From the NCBI GenBank assembly GCA_900555795.1, contig USMP01000097.1:1-5867 (forward strand): DNA of 5,867 nt, read 5' to 3'. Source of the DNA: an uncultured Eubacteriales bacterium (GTDB taxonomy: Bacteria; Bacillota; Clostridia; Oscillospirales; Oscillospiraceae). Positions 1 through 5,867 of this stretch are shown here, piece by piece. Made by a program: the position numbers and the translations under genes. Each line of letters starts with the position of its first letter. The stretch's first letter is position 1. Under the pieces are notes generated by a model, which ran no database searches, was not told the origin of the DNA, and was given only the letters and a program-made list of their open reading frames with translations.

Positions 1-1176
<1,176 letters not shown>

Positions 1177-1228
1177 AGGCAACGGCATACATTTTTTCCT
1201 TTATAGAAAAGAATCAGAAGAATCTTTT

Positions 1229-1247
1229 GGCAAAACTCCGTTTTGCC
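1229..1247. other. Small hairpin in the metG-DUF4177 gap
   Basis: GGCAAAAC and GTTTTGCC form a perfect 8-bp stem around a TCC loop. It lies in the A/T-rich 99-nt gap after metG and 28 nt before the next start codon. No T-run follows on the plus strand, so it is not a convincing terminator of metG. It could be an RNA processing or stability element, or part of an intergenic repeat. I saw no convincing -35/-10 pair in this gap. Confidence 0.45.
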
Positions 1248-1275
1248 TGGAAAATTAAATTGGAGGACGCAGATC

Positions 1276-1470
1276 ATGTACGAGTACAAGTATATTACCA
1301 TCGAAACCGGCGGCGGCTTCTGGATTGATAACGCAGACTGCGCCCATCGGGAGGTCATTGATCAGTGCGCCGCCGAGGGCTGGCGCTTTGTGGGATACAT
1401 CCCCACCCGCTTCTCCAGCCAGGGAGGTCATAAGGAGATTGATCTGATCTTCGAGCGTCCTGTCCCATAA
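1276..1470 (+). CDS. Small DUF4177 family protein (64 aa)
   Basis: This is a 64-residue protein of unknown function. Its layout matches DUF4177: an N-terminal MYEYKYITIE strand, a central helix with the typical AAEGWRFVGYIP stretch (about residues 33-44), and a last strand ending in DLIFERPVP. Such proteins form a small alpha/beta fold; no catalytic residues, signal peptide or membrane segment are evident. I chose the ATG at 1276 because TGGAGG ends at 1266, leaving a 9-nt spacer. An in-frame ATG at 1243 would place the Shine-Dalgarno inside the gene and add 11 residues unlike the family. It sits between metG and tatD on the same strand, so it could be read from the metG promoter. Family assignment is by eye and the role is unknown. 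Confidence 0.85.
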   Translation: MYEYKYITIETGGGFWIDNADCAHREVIDQCAAEGWRFVGYIPTRFSSQGGHKEIDLIFERPVP

Positions 1471-1479
1471 CAAAAAACC

Positions 1480-1513
1480 AGGCCGGCGGCGCCCCGGGGG
1501 CTGCCGCCGGCTT
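1480..1513. terminator. GC-rich hairpin after the DUF4177 gene
   Basis: GCCGGCGGC (1482-1490) pairs perfectly with GCCGCCGGC (1503-1511), with one more wobble and one A-T pair outside, around a 12-nt C/G-rich loop. On the plus strand it is followed only by TTCTCT, a weak U-tract, so termination after DUF4177 is probably partial and tatD may be reached by read-through. On the minus strand the same stem is followed by CTGGTTTTTTG, a better U-tract, but no leftward gene is seen entering from the right. Confidence 0.55.
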
Positions 1514-1536
1514 CTCTATGGAAAGGAGCCGGAAAA

Positions 1537-2349
1537 ATGCTCTTTGATACCCATGCCCACTACGATGCGGAACAATTTGATCCAGACCGGGATGAAATCC
1601 TGGCGGGGCTCCATGCCCGCAAATCGGTGCGGGCCTTTTCCGGAGAGCCGGTCACCGGCGGTGAACTGGTGGTCGGAATTTCTCAAGACCTGGGAGACAG
1701 TCTTGACCCGTATCAGATGACGGCCGCAGGAACTAGAGAGGTCATGTTCAACGTCTTCGAAGGGCTGGTAAAGCCCGACTCCTGCGGCCCCTGGCGGGAG
1801 GAGGAACTGGAGGATCTCCGCCAGATGGCGAAGCATCCAAAAGTCGTTGCCATCGGGGAGATCGGTCTGGACTACTACTGGGAGGAAAATCCCCCCAAAG
1901 AACTCCAGCAGCAGGTTTTTCGGGCCCAGATGGCCCTGGCGGAGGAACTGGATCTGCCTGTGATCGTACACGACCGGGAGGCCCACGGCGACAGCCTTGC
2001 CGTGGTGAGGGAGTTCCCCCGGGTGCGGGGGGTGTTCCACTGCTTCTCCGGCAGCGCTGAGATGGCCGGAGAACTGGTCAGGCTGGGGTGGCTGATCTCC
2101 TTCACCGGGGTTTTGACCTATAAAAACGCCCGCCGGGCGGTGGAGGCGGCCCGGGCGGTGCCCCTGGAGCGGATCATGATTGAGACGGACAGCCCCTACA
2201 TGGCTCCGGTGCCCCACCGGGGGACGCGGAACGACTCGGGGTATGTCCGTTATGTCTGCGAAAGGCTGGCGGAAATCAAGGGGGTGCCGCCGGCGGACTG
2301 CGCCGCGATTACCCTGGAGACGGGGAAGCGCTTTTTCCGGATTCCCTGA
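1537..2349 (+). CDS. tatD: TatD-family metal-dependent hydrolase with a foreign internal segment (chimeric)
   Basis: TatD proteins are cytoplasmic metal-dependent DNases/phosphoesterases with an amidohydrolase-type TIM barrel. The start is fixed by AAGGAG at 1523-1528, 8 nt before ATG. The protein has 270 residues against about 255-260 usually. Metal ligands visible are the DTHAH pair (H6, H8), GEIGLDY (E108), VIVHDRE (H145), HCFSG (H168) and ETDSPY (D218). Residues 1-27 and 83-270 read as a normal clostridial TatD. Residues about 28-82 do not: they replace the VNPGC...GVHPH region with sequence resembling an OppA-type substrate-binding protein. The GxHPH motif is therefore absent, along with barrel strands expected there. 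The frame is intact across both junctions. Whether the product folds is doubtful; it may be a functional pseudogene, a real recombinant, or an assembly error. Family call is secure, activity is not. Confidence 0.9.
   Translation: MLFDTHAHYDAEQFDPDRDEILAGLHARKSVRAFSGEPVTGGELVVGISQDLGDSLDPYQMTAAGTREVMFNVFEGLVKPDSCGPWREEELEDLRQMAKHPKVVAIGEIGLDYYWEENPPKELQQQVFRAQMALAEELDLPVIVHDREAHGDSLAVVREFPRVRGVFHCFSGSAEMAGELVRLGWLISFTGVLTYKNARRAVEAARAVPLERIMIETDSPYMAPVPHRGTRNDSGYVRYVCERLAEIKGVPPADCAAITLETGKRFFRIP
1618..1782 (+). other. Foreign in-frame segment inside tatD, resembling the N-terminus of a peptide-binding ABC lipoprotein
   Basis: Residues 28-82 of the tatD product contain GGELVVGISQDLGDSLDPY and then TAAGTREVMFNVFEGLVKP, the hallmark start of mature SBP_bac_5 (OppA/DppA-type) substrate-binding proteins. 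TatD sequence resumes at CGPWREEELEDL. By hand count GC is about 57% over 1621-1780 against about 69% over 1981-2100 in the same gene. The segment uses codons such as AGA, GGA, ACT, AGT, CAA and GTA more freely than its surroundings. Only the lipoprotein's N-terminal piece is present: no signal peptide or lipobox, and no ligand-binding lobes. Edges are approximate to a few codons; no direct or inverted repeats mark them. Confidence 0.75.
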
Positions 2350-2380
2350 GGGGCTTCCCCCAGCCCCGCCGGAGGCTTTC

Positions 2381-2405
2381 AAAAAAGAGGCAAAGCCTCT
2401 TTTTT
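2381..2405. terminator. Bidirectional intrinsic terminator after tatD
   Basis: AAAAAAGAGGC (2381-2391) and GCCTCTTTTTT (2395-2405) form a perfect 11-bp stem with an AAA loop, extendable by a few pairs on each side. The A-run and T-run flank the GC core symmetrically, so it can act on tatD transcripts from the left and on exoA transcripts from the right. It begins 31 nt after the tatD stop. Confidence 0.85.
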
Positions 2406-2422
2406 GAGAAGGCTGCGCGACG

Positions 2423-2470
2423 CTCGCTTCGCGAGAGGTGTTTTTCCCGCCGCGCATGTCGCCGGAAAAA
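2423..2470. other. Non-coding hairpin-rich stretch between tatD and exoA
   Basis: Two further small stems follow the tatD terminator. CTCGC/GCGAG (2423-2427 with 2431-2435) has a TTC loop. TTTTTCCCGC (2441-2450) faces GCCGGAAAAA (2461-2470) with one mismatch in ten pairs. The rest of 2471-2525 shows no gene with a ribosome binding site. The look is of a short intergenic repeat or degraded sequence rather than coding DNA. Confidence 0.4.
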
Positions 2471-2525
2471 ACGGATTGCACTCTTTTCGTGTCTGCGGAC
2501 GCGAACTCTGCGAGGCTTTTTCCAC

Positions 2526-2582
2526 AGGCAATAAACCGCCCCCGACTGTGCTGTCAGCACAGTCGGGGGCGGTTTATTGCCT
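2526..2582. terminator. Perfect 27-bp inverted repeat, probable bidirectional terminator of exoA
   Basis: The arms 2526-2552 and 2556-2582 are exact reverse complements around a 3-nt GTC loop. From the loop outward the stem runs AGCACAGT, a CGGGGGCGG core, then TTTATTGCCT. It starts 26 nt beyond the exoA stop codon, so it most likely ends the leftward feoA-feoB-exoA transcript. The T-rich stretch TTTATT lies inside the stem rather than after it, which is imperfect for a classical terminator; roles in RNA stability or as a repeat are alternatives. Confidence 0.65.
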
Positions 2583-2608
2583 CTCCATGGGCGGCGCTTC
2601 CGCGCAGC

Positions 2609-3361
2609 TTACCGCAGTTCCAGCGCCACCGGGCAGTGGTCGCTGCCCGGGATCTCCGCATAGATGTCCGCCCCGGCCAGCCGCTGGCGCAGCCGGTCGG
2701 AGACCAAAAAGTAGTCGATCCGCCACCCGGCGTTGTTGGCCCGGGCGTTGAACCGGTAACTCCACCAGCTGTAGGCGCCGGCCTTGTCCGGATAGAAGTA
2801 ACGGAAGGTATCGGTGAAGCCGGCGGAGAGCAGTTGGGTCATTTTCTCCCGCTCCTGGTCGGAAAACCCGGCGTTGCCCCGGTTGGGGCCGGGGTTTTTC
2901 AGATCGATCTCCTGGTGGGCCACGTTCAGATCCCCGCATAGGATCACCGGCTTGGCCTGATCCAGACCGCAGAGGTAGGCGCGGAAATCATCCTCCCACA
3001 GCATGCGGTAGTCAATCCGTTTCAGGCCGTCCTGGGCGTTGGGGGTATAGCAGCAGACCAGAAAGAAATCCGGGTATTCGGCGGTAATGACCCGGCCCTC
3101 GTGGCGGTGCAGGTCGTCGCCGAAGCCATAGGTGACGGAGACAGGCTCCTCCCGGGTGAGGATGGCGGTGCCGGAGTAGCCTTTTTTGTCGGCGTAGTTC
3201 CAAAACTGGTGGTAGCCCGCCAGTTCCAGTTCCAGCTGCCCCGCCTGAAGCTTTGTCTCCTGCAGACAGTACACATCCGCCCCGGACAGGGCGCAGAAGT
3301 CCAGAAAGCCCTTTTTCAGGCAGGCCCGCAGGCCGTTGACATTCCAGGAAATCAGTTTCAT
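2609..3361 (-). CDS. exoA: Exodeoxyribonuclease III (class II AP endonuclease)
   Basis: This is a 250-residue enzyme of the exonuclease III/APE1 family (also named xth). It cuts DNA at abasic sites and trims blocked 3' ends in base excision repair, in the cytoplasm, with Mg2+. Catalytic motifs are all present: SWNVNGLRA (N7), LQETK (E35), CYTPN (Y105), CGDLNVAH (D144, N146), RIDYFLVS (D216) and GSDHCP (D241, H242). Length is normal for bacterial members. I chose the ATG at 3361 because AAGGAG ends 6 nt upstream and the family begins MKLISWNVNG. An open frame extends to 3484, but those 41 extra codons lie over the feoB 3' end and are not protein-like. It follows feoB by 29 nt and is probably co-transcribed with it. 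A long perfect inverted repeat lies just after its TAA stop. Confidence 0.96.
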   Translation of the reverse strand: MKLISWNVNGLRACLKKGFLDFCALSGADVYCLQETKLQAGQLELELAGYHQFWNYADKKGYSGTAILTREEPVSVTYGFGDDLHRHEGRVITAEYPDFFLVCCYTPNAQDGLKRIDYRMLWEDDFRAYLCGLDQAKPVILCGDLNVAHQEIDLKNPGPNRGNAGFSDQEREKMTQLLSAGFTDTFRYFYPDKAGAYSWWSYRFNARANNAGWRIDYFLVSDRLRQRLAGADIYAEIPGSDHCPVALELR

Positions 3362-3367
3362 GCAGTG

Positions 3368-3373
3368 CTCCTT
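3368..3373 (-). promoter_or_regulatory. Ribosome binding site of exoA
   Basis: AAGGAG read on the minus strand, 6 nt before the ATG at 3361. It settles the start in favour of the shorter protein and indicates independent translation initiation within the feoB-exoA message. Confidence 0.85.
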
Positions 3374-3390
3374 TTTGATTGGTTCGTCCC

Positions 3391-5412
3391 CTACGCCAGC
3401 CCCAGGGCCAGGCCGATGAGCCGCGCCGCCAGGGCAAATACCCAGGCTAGGACGCACTGGCCCAACACCACGCCCAGGGCCCACCGGCCCCCCAGTTCCC
3501 GCTTCACGGCGGCCACCGCAGCCACACAGGGGGTGTACAGCAGGCAGAATACCAGCAGGGACAGGGCCGAGAGGGGGGTGAGGACGGTAAAGAGGGCGGC
3601 CTCGCTGCCGAACAGGACCATCAGGGTGCTGACCACGCTCTCCTTGGCCATGAAGCCGGCGATAAGGGAGGTGGAGACGCGCCAGTCCCCAAAGCCCAGG
3701 GGGGCGAAGACGGGGGCGATGGCCCCGGCAACCAGGGCCAGGATGCTCTCCTGGGAGTCGCTGACCATCCGCAGGCGGGGATCAAAGGTTTGGAGGAACC
3801 AGATGACGATGGTGGCAATAAAGATGACGGTAAAGGCCCGCTGCAGGAAGTCCTTGGACTTCTCCCACAGCAGCTGGGCCACATTTTTGATCCCGGGCAT
3901 CCGGTAGTTGGGCAGTTCCATCACAAAGGGCACCGCCTCCCCCCGGAACAGGGTGCCCTTAAAAATCAGGGCGATGAGCACCGCCGCCAGAATGCCCAGG
4001 AAATACAGCCCCACCATCACCAGCGCCGCCCAGCCGGGGAAAAAGACAGCGGAGAGGAGGGCGTAGATAGGCAGCTTGGCGGAGCAGCTCATGAAGGGGG
4101 TCAGCAGGATGGTCATCTTCCGGTCCCGCTCCGACGGCATGGTCCGGCTGGCCATCACCCCCGGCACCGTGCACCCAAAGCCCACCAGCATGGGGACAAT
4201 GCTCCGGCCGGACAGGCCGATTTTCCGCAGCAGCTTGTCCATGACGAAGGCCACCCGGGCCATGTAGCCCGTATCCTCCAGCAGGGACAGGAAGAAGAAC
4301 AGGGTGACGATAATGGGCAGGAAGCTGACCACGCTGCCCACGCCGCTGAATATGCCGTCAATGACCAGGGAGTGGAGGGCGCTGGACACGTTCCAGGCGG
4401 ACAGGGCCCCGTCCACCAGAGCGGTGAGGGCGTCCACCCCAGCGGCCAGCAGGCCCTGGAGGGCGGCGCCGATGACGTGGAAGGTGAGGAAGAACACCAG
4501 GCCCATAATGGCGATGAAGGCGGGGATGGCGGTATATTTCCCCGTGAGGAACCGGTCCATCCGGCGGCTGCGCTCATGCTCCCGGCTCTCCCGGGGCTTC
4601 ACAACCGTCTGCGCCACCAGCTGCTCGATGAAGTCGAACCGCATGTCCGCGATGGCCGCGGCCCGGTCCATGCCCCGCTCGGCCTCCATCTGGGCGATGA
4701 TGTGCTCCACCATCTCCTGCTCGTTTTCCGAGAGGTGCAGCCGCTCCAGCACCGCCTCGTCCCCCTCTGCCAGCTTGGTGGCAGCGAAGCGCACCGGCAG
4801 GTGGGCGGCCTGGGCGTGGTCCTCAATGAGGTGCATGATGCCGTGCAGGCAGCGGTGGACGGCGCCGCCCTGGTCGTCCCTGCCGCAGAAGTCCGCCCGG
4901 CCGGGCCGCTCCTGGTACTGGGCCACGTGGAGGGCGTGGTTCACCAGTTCCTCCACGCCCTCTCCCCGGACGGCGGAGATGGGCACCACCGGGATGCCCA
5001 GCATCTCCGGGAAGCGGTGCAGGTCTATCTCCATGCCGCGCTTTTCCACGATGTCCATCATGTTCAGCGCCATGACCACCGGCTTGCCCAGCTCCAGCAG
5101 CTGCAAGGTGAGGTAGAGGCTGCGCTCCAGCGCGCTGGCGTCCACGACGTTTATAATGACGTCCACCTCGTCGCTGAGTATGAAGCTCCTGGAGACCGTC
5201 TCCTCCATCGTGTAGGAGGTCAGCGAGTAGGTGCCCGGCAGGTCGACCAGGTGTATGCTCTGCCCCTGGAACTCTATCTGTCCTTCCACCTTCTCTACCG
5301 TGACGCCCGGCCAGTTGGCAACCTTGAGGTTGGCGCCGGTGTAGGCGTTGAACAGCGTGGTCTTGCCGCAGTTGGGGTTCCCGATGAACCCTATCGTCAT
5401 GTCACTCGCCAC
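3391..5412 (-). CDS. feoB: Ferrous iron transport protein B (FeoB)
   Basis: FeoB is the inner-membrane Fe(II) permease with a cytosolic GTPase domain. Over 673 residues the G motifs are GNPNCGKT (11-18, G1), GVTVEK (36-41, G2), DLPG (57-60, G3), NMMD (117-120, G4) and SAV (146-148, G5). A helical guanine-dissociation-inhibitor-like stretch covers about 175-275. The membrane part begins after RFLTGKYTAIPAF (287-299). It carries DTGYMARVAF (380-389), the gate motif GFGCTVPG (411-418), SCSAKLPIY (442-450), AKESVVSTL (589-597) and LYTPCVAA (625-632), among many hydrophobic segments. Length is typical of clostridial FeoB. The start is uncertain. GTG at 5412 has GGAGG 9 nt upstream and overlaps feoA by 11 nt. 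ATG at 5400 has a weaker site but directly follows the feoA stop and gives the usual MTIGFIGNPNCG start. Either implies translational coupling to feoA. Confidence 0.97.
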   Translation of the reverse strand: MASDMTIGFIGNPNCGKTTLFNAYTGANLKVANWPGVTVEKVEGQIEFQGQSIHLVDLPGTYSLTSYTMEETVSRSFILSDEVDVIINVVDASALERSLYLTLQLLELGKPVVMALNMMDIVEKRGMEIDLHRFPEMLGIPVVPISAVRGEGVEELVNHALHVAQYQERPGRADFCGRDDQGGAVHRCLHGIMHLIEDHAQAAHLPVRFAATKLAEGDEAVLERLHLSENEQEMVEHIIAQMEAERGMDRAAAIADMRFDFIEQLVAQTVVKPRESREHERSRRMDRFLTGKYTAIPAFIAIMGLVFFLTFHVIGAALQGLLAAGVDALTALVDGALSAWNVSSALHSLVIDGIFSGVGSVVSFLPIIVTLFFFLSLLEDTGYMARVAFVMDKLLRKIGLSGRSIVPMLVGFGCTVPGVMASRTMPSERDRKMTILLTPFMSCSAKLPIYALLSAVFFPGWAALVMVGLYFLGILAAVLIALIFKGTLFRGEAVPFVMELPNYRMPGIKNVAQLLWEKSKDFLQRAFTVIFIATIVIWFLQTFDPRLRMVSDSQESILALVAGAIAPVFAPLGFGDWRVSTSLIAGFMAKESVVSTLMVLFGSEAALFTVLTPLSALSLLVFCLLYTPCVAAVAAVKRELGGRWALGVVLGQCVLAWVFALAARLIGLALGLA

Positions 5413-5638
5413 TGCTCTCCGCCTCCCTCACCTGTATGTTGCGCGTGATGTTGTACCCCAGTGCGAAGCGGGTGCCGCGCAGCTTTATTATCAGGATTCC
5501 CTTTCCCTTGCGGTTCAGCACGCTTATGGCCGTGCCCCTGGTCATGCCCAGCGCCTCCAGCCTGTGCTCCATCTCAAACGGCAGCGACATGCTCTCAACA
5601 ATACACGTGTCGCCGGTCTGCGCATCTTTCAAGTACAT
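5402..5638 (-). CDS. feoA: Ferrous iron transport protein A (FeoA)
   Basis: This small cytosolic SH3-like protein (78 residues) is required for FeoB function, probably by binding FeoB. It shows the family pattern: a polar N-terminus, MEHRLEALGMTRGTAISVL (the conserved R-L-x-x-L-G-M/[F] plus G turn), and the C-terminal strands with ILIIKLRGTRFALGYNITRNIQV. I chose the ATG at 5638 because GGAGG ends 7 nt upstream. A GTG at 5644 would sit only 1 nt from that site. The gene ends with TGA at 5404-5402, overlapping or directly touching the feoB start, the usual feoAB arrangement. It is the first gene of the leftward cluster and lies behind a near-consensus promoter. A second feoA or a feoC was not seen. 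Confidence 0.94.
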   Translation of the reverse strand: MYLKDAQTGDTCIVESMSLPFEMEHRLEALGMTRGTAISVLNRKGKGILIIKLRGTRFALGYNITRNIQVREAESSGE

Positions 5639-5645
5639 ATCCACA

Positions 5646-5650
5646 CCTCC
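5646..5650 (-). promoter_or_regulatory. Ribosome binding site of feoA
   Basis: GGAGG on the minus strand, 7 nt from the ATG at 5638 and only 1 nt from the alternative GTG at 5644, so it decides the start. Confidence 0.85.
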
Positions 5651-5673
5651 GCCGAAAAAATTCCGGCAACATA

Positions 5674-5702
5674 ATAATATAAAAATCAGCCGGATTAGTC
5701 AA
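5674..5702 (-). promoter_or_regulatory. Sigma-A type promoter of feoA-feoB-exoA
   Basis: On the minus strand TTGACT (5702-5697) is separated by exactly 17 nt from TATTAT (5679-5674), each one or two bases from consensus. The surrounding DNA is strongly A/T-rich against a GC-rich background. A transcription start near 5667 would give a leader of about 29 nt before the feoA ATG, too short for a riboswitch. Confidence 0.8.
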
Positions 5703-5708
5703 TTAGTC
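5694..5708. promoter_or_regulatory. Tandem ATTAGTC repeats over the feoA -35 box, possible operator
   Basis: ATTAGTC occurs at 5694-5700 and again at 5702-5708, one base apart, overlapping the -35 element. An 8-bp spaced direct repeat in this position suits a repressor site. Iron-dependent control by a Fur- or DtxR-type protein is expected for feoAB from family knowledge, but I cannot assign this site to either. Confidence 0.35.
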
Positions 5709-5739
5709 CCGACCAATTTCAAGCCTCCCCAACGTAGAA

Positions 5740-5755
5740 ATTAAGTTAACATAAT
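5740..5755. promoter_or_regulatory. A/T-rich dyad upstream of the feoA promoter, possible metalloregulator box
   Basis: ATTAAGTTAACATAAT is a 16-bp dyad centred on GTTAAC with 7 of 8 pairs matching. It resembles half of the DtxR/IdeR-type pattern TTAGGTTAGCCTAA (11 of 14 positions by eye). It lies about 40-60 nt upstream of the -35 box, far for simple repression, so this is a weak assignment. Confidence 0.3.
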
Positions 5756-5787
5756 ATCTCTCACTTTGTTAAAACCCGCCGCGCGCA

Positions 5788-5818
5788 AGCTCCCCTGCCG
5801 CGGGGCGGCTGGGGGGCT
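5788..5818. terminator. GC-rich hairpin upstream of the feo promoter
   Basis: Bases 5788-5801 pair with 5805-5818 around a GGG loop: 13 of 14 pairs, including one G-T wobble and one T-T mismatch. On the minus strand a GGGTTTTAAC stretch follows after about ten bases, so it may be a second, weaker terminator for leftward transcription. It may equally be a structural element upstream of the promoter. Confidence 0.4.
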
Positions 5819-5835
5819 GACACCGCAAAAAGCAT

Positions 5836-5867
5836 CCGCCCCACGGTACGAACGTACCGTGGGGCGG
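5836..5867 (-). terminator. Intrinsic terminator of a leftward gene beyond the right edge
   Basis: CCGCCCCACGGTACG (5836-5850) and CGTACCGTGGGGCGG (5853-5867) are perfect reverse complements, 15 bp around AA (14 bp with a 4-nt loop is more realistic). On the minus strand the stem is followed by ATGCTTTTTG, a proper U-tract. This points to a minus-strand gene to the right of the window ending here. The stem reaches the last base, so it may extend further. Confidence 0.65.

Noticed and set aside
1243..1275. Earlier ATG for the DUF4177 gene
   Set aside because: The Shine-Dalgarno at 1261-1266 would be inside the gene, and the added residues do not fit the family.
1516..2481. Minus-strand open frame (321 codons) antisense to tatD
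   Set aside because: It is an artefact of GC-rich codon bias, lacks recognisable domains, and runs through the tatD terminator hairpin.
2371..2582. CRISPR array or attachment site in the repeat-rich gap
   Set aside because: The stems differ from each other in sequence and spacing, there are no regularly spaced direct repeats, and no cas, integrase or transposase gene is present.
2438..2941. Plus-strand open frame through the intergenic repeat into exoA
   Set aside because: It crosses the perfect inverted repeat and then runs antisense to exoA; no family resemblance.
3362..3484. N-terminal extension of exoA by 41 codons
   Set aside because: The extension overlaps the feoB 3' end, is G/P/R-rich without structure, and the AAGGAG site plus the MKLISWNVNG start fix the ATG at 3361.
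3790..5448. Long plus-strand open frame (552 codons) antisense to feoB
   Set aside because: Its translation is a low-complexity H/G/Q/E-rich shadow with no ribosome binding site or family pattern, while the opposite strand encodes a complete FeoB with every expected motif.
5639..5673. Riboswitch in the feoA leader
   Set aside because: With the promoter at 5674-5702 the leader is only about 29 nt, too short for a known aptamer, and no terminator/antiterminator pair lies inside it.

Overview
The window looks like chromosomal DNA from a high-GC gut-type member of the Clostridia, most likely Oscillospirales (Flavonifractor/Intestinimonas-like). The basis is strong GGAGG-type ribosome binding sites, a G/C-biased third codon position, a methionyl-tRNA synthetase with a fused C-terminal tRNA-binding domain, a DUF4177 protein and a FeoA/FeoB pair. 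This placement is judged from the proteins by eye, not from a search.

Left half, plus strand: the 3' two thirds of metG (1-1176), a small DUF4177 gene (1276-1470), a GC-rich hairpin, and a tatD-type metal-dependent hydrolase gene (1537-2349). The tatD gene is the most unusual object here. About 55 residues (roughly 28-82) that should form the second and third strands of the TatD barrel are replaced, in frame, by sequence that reads like the mature N-terminus of an OppA/DppA-type peptide-binding ABC transporter lipoprotein. The normal TatD sequence resumes immediately afterwards.

Middle (2350-2608): a convergent intergenic region of 259 bases made largely of hairpins. It holds an A/T-flanked bidirectional terminator, two further small stems and a perfect 27-bp inverted repeat with a 3-nt loop.

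Right half, minus strand: a compact cluster read right to left, feoA (5638-5402), feoB (5412-3391) and exoA/xth (3361-2609). feoA and feoB overlap or abut, and exoA follows feoB after 29 nt with its own Shine-Dalgarno, so the three are probably one transcript. A near-consensus sigma-A promoter (TTGACT, 17 nt, TATTAT) lies just upstream of feoA. Repeats around and upstream of it could be metalloregulator operators. Two GC-rich hairpins at the right edge probably terminate a leftward gene outside the window and insulate the feo promoter. Ferrous iron import (FeoA/FeoB) coupled to repair of oxidised or abasic DNA (exonuclease III) is a plausible functional pairing, but that link is inference.

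No tRNA, rRNA, CRISPR array, transposase or insertion sequence was seen. Apart from the tatD chimera and possible repeats and operators, the gene content is ordinary housekeeping.
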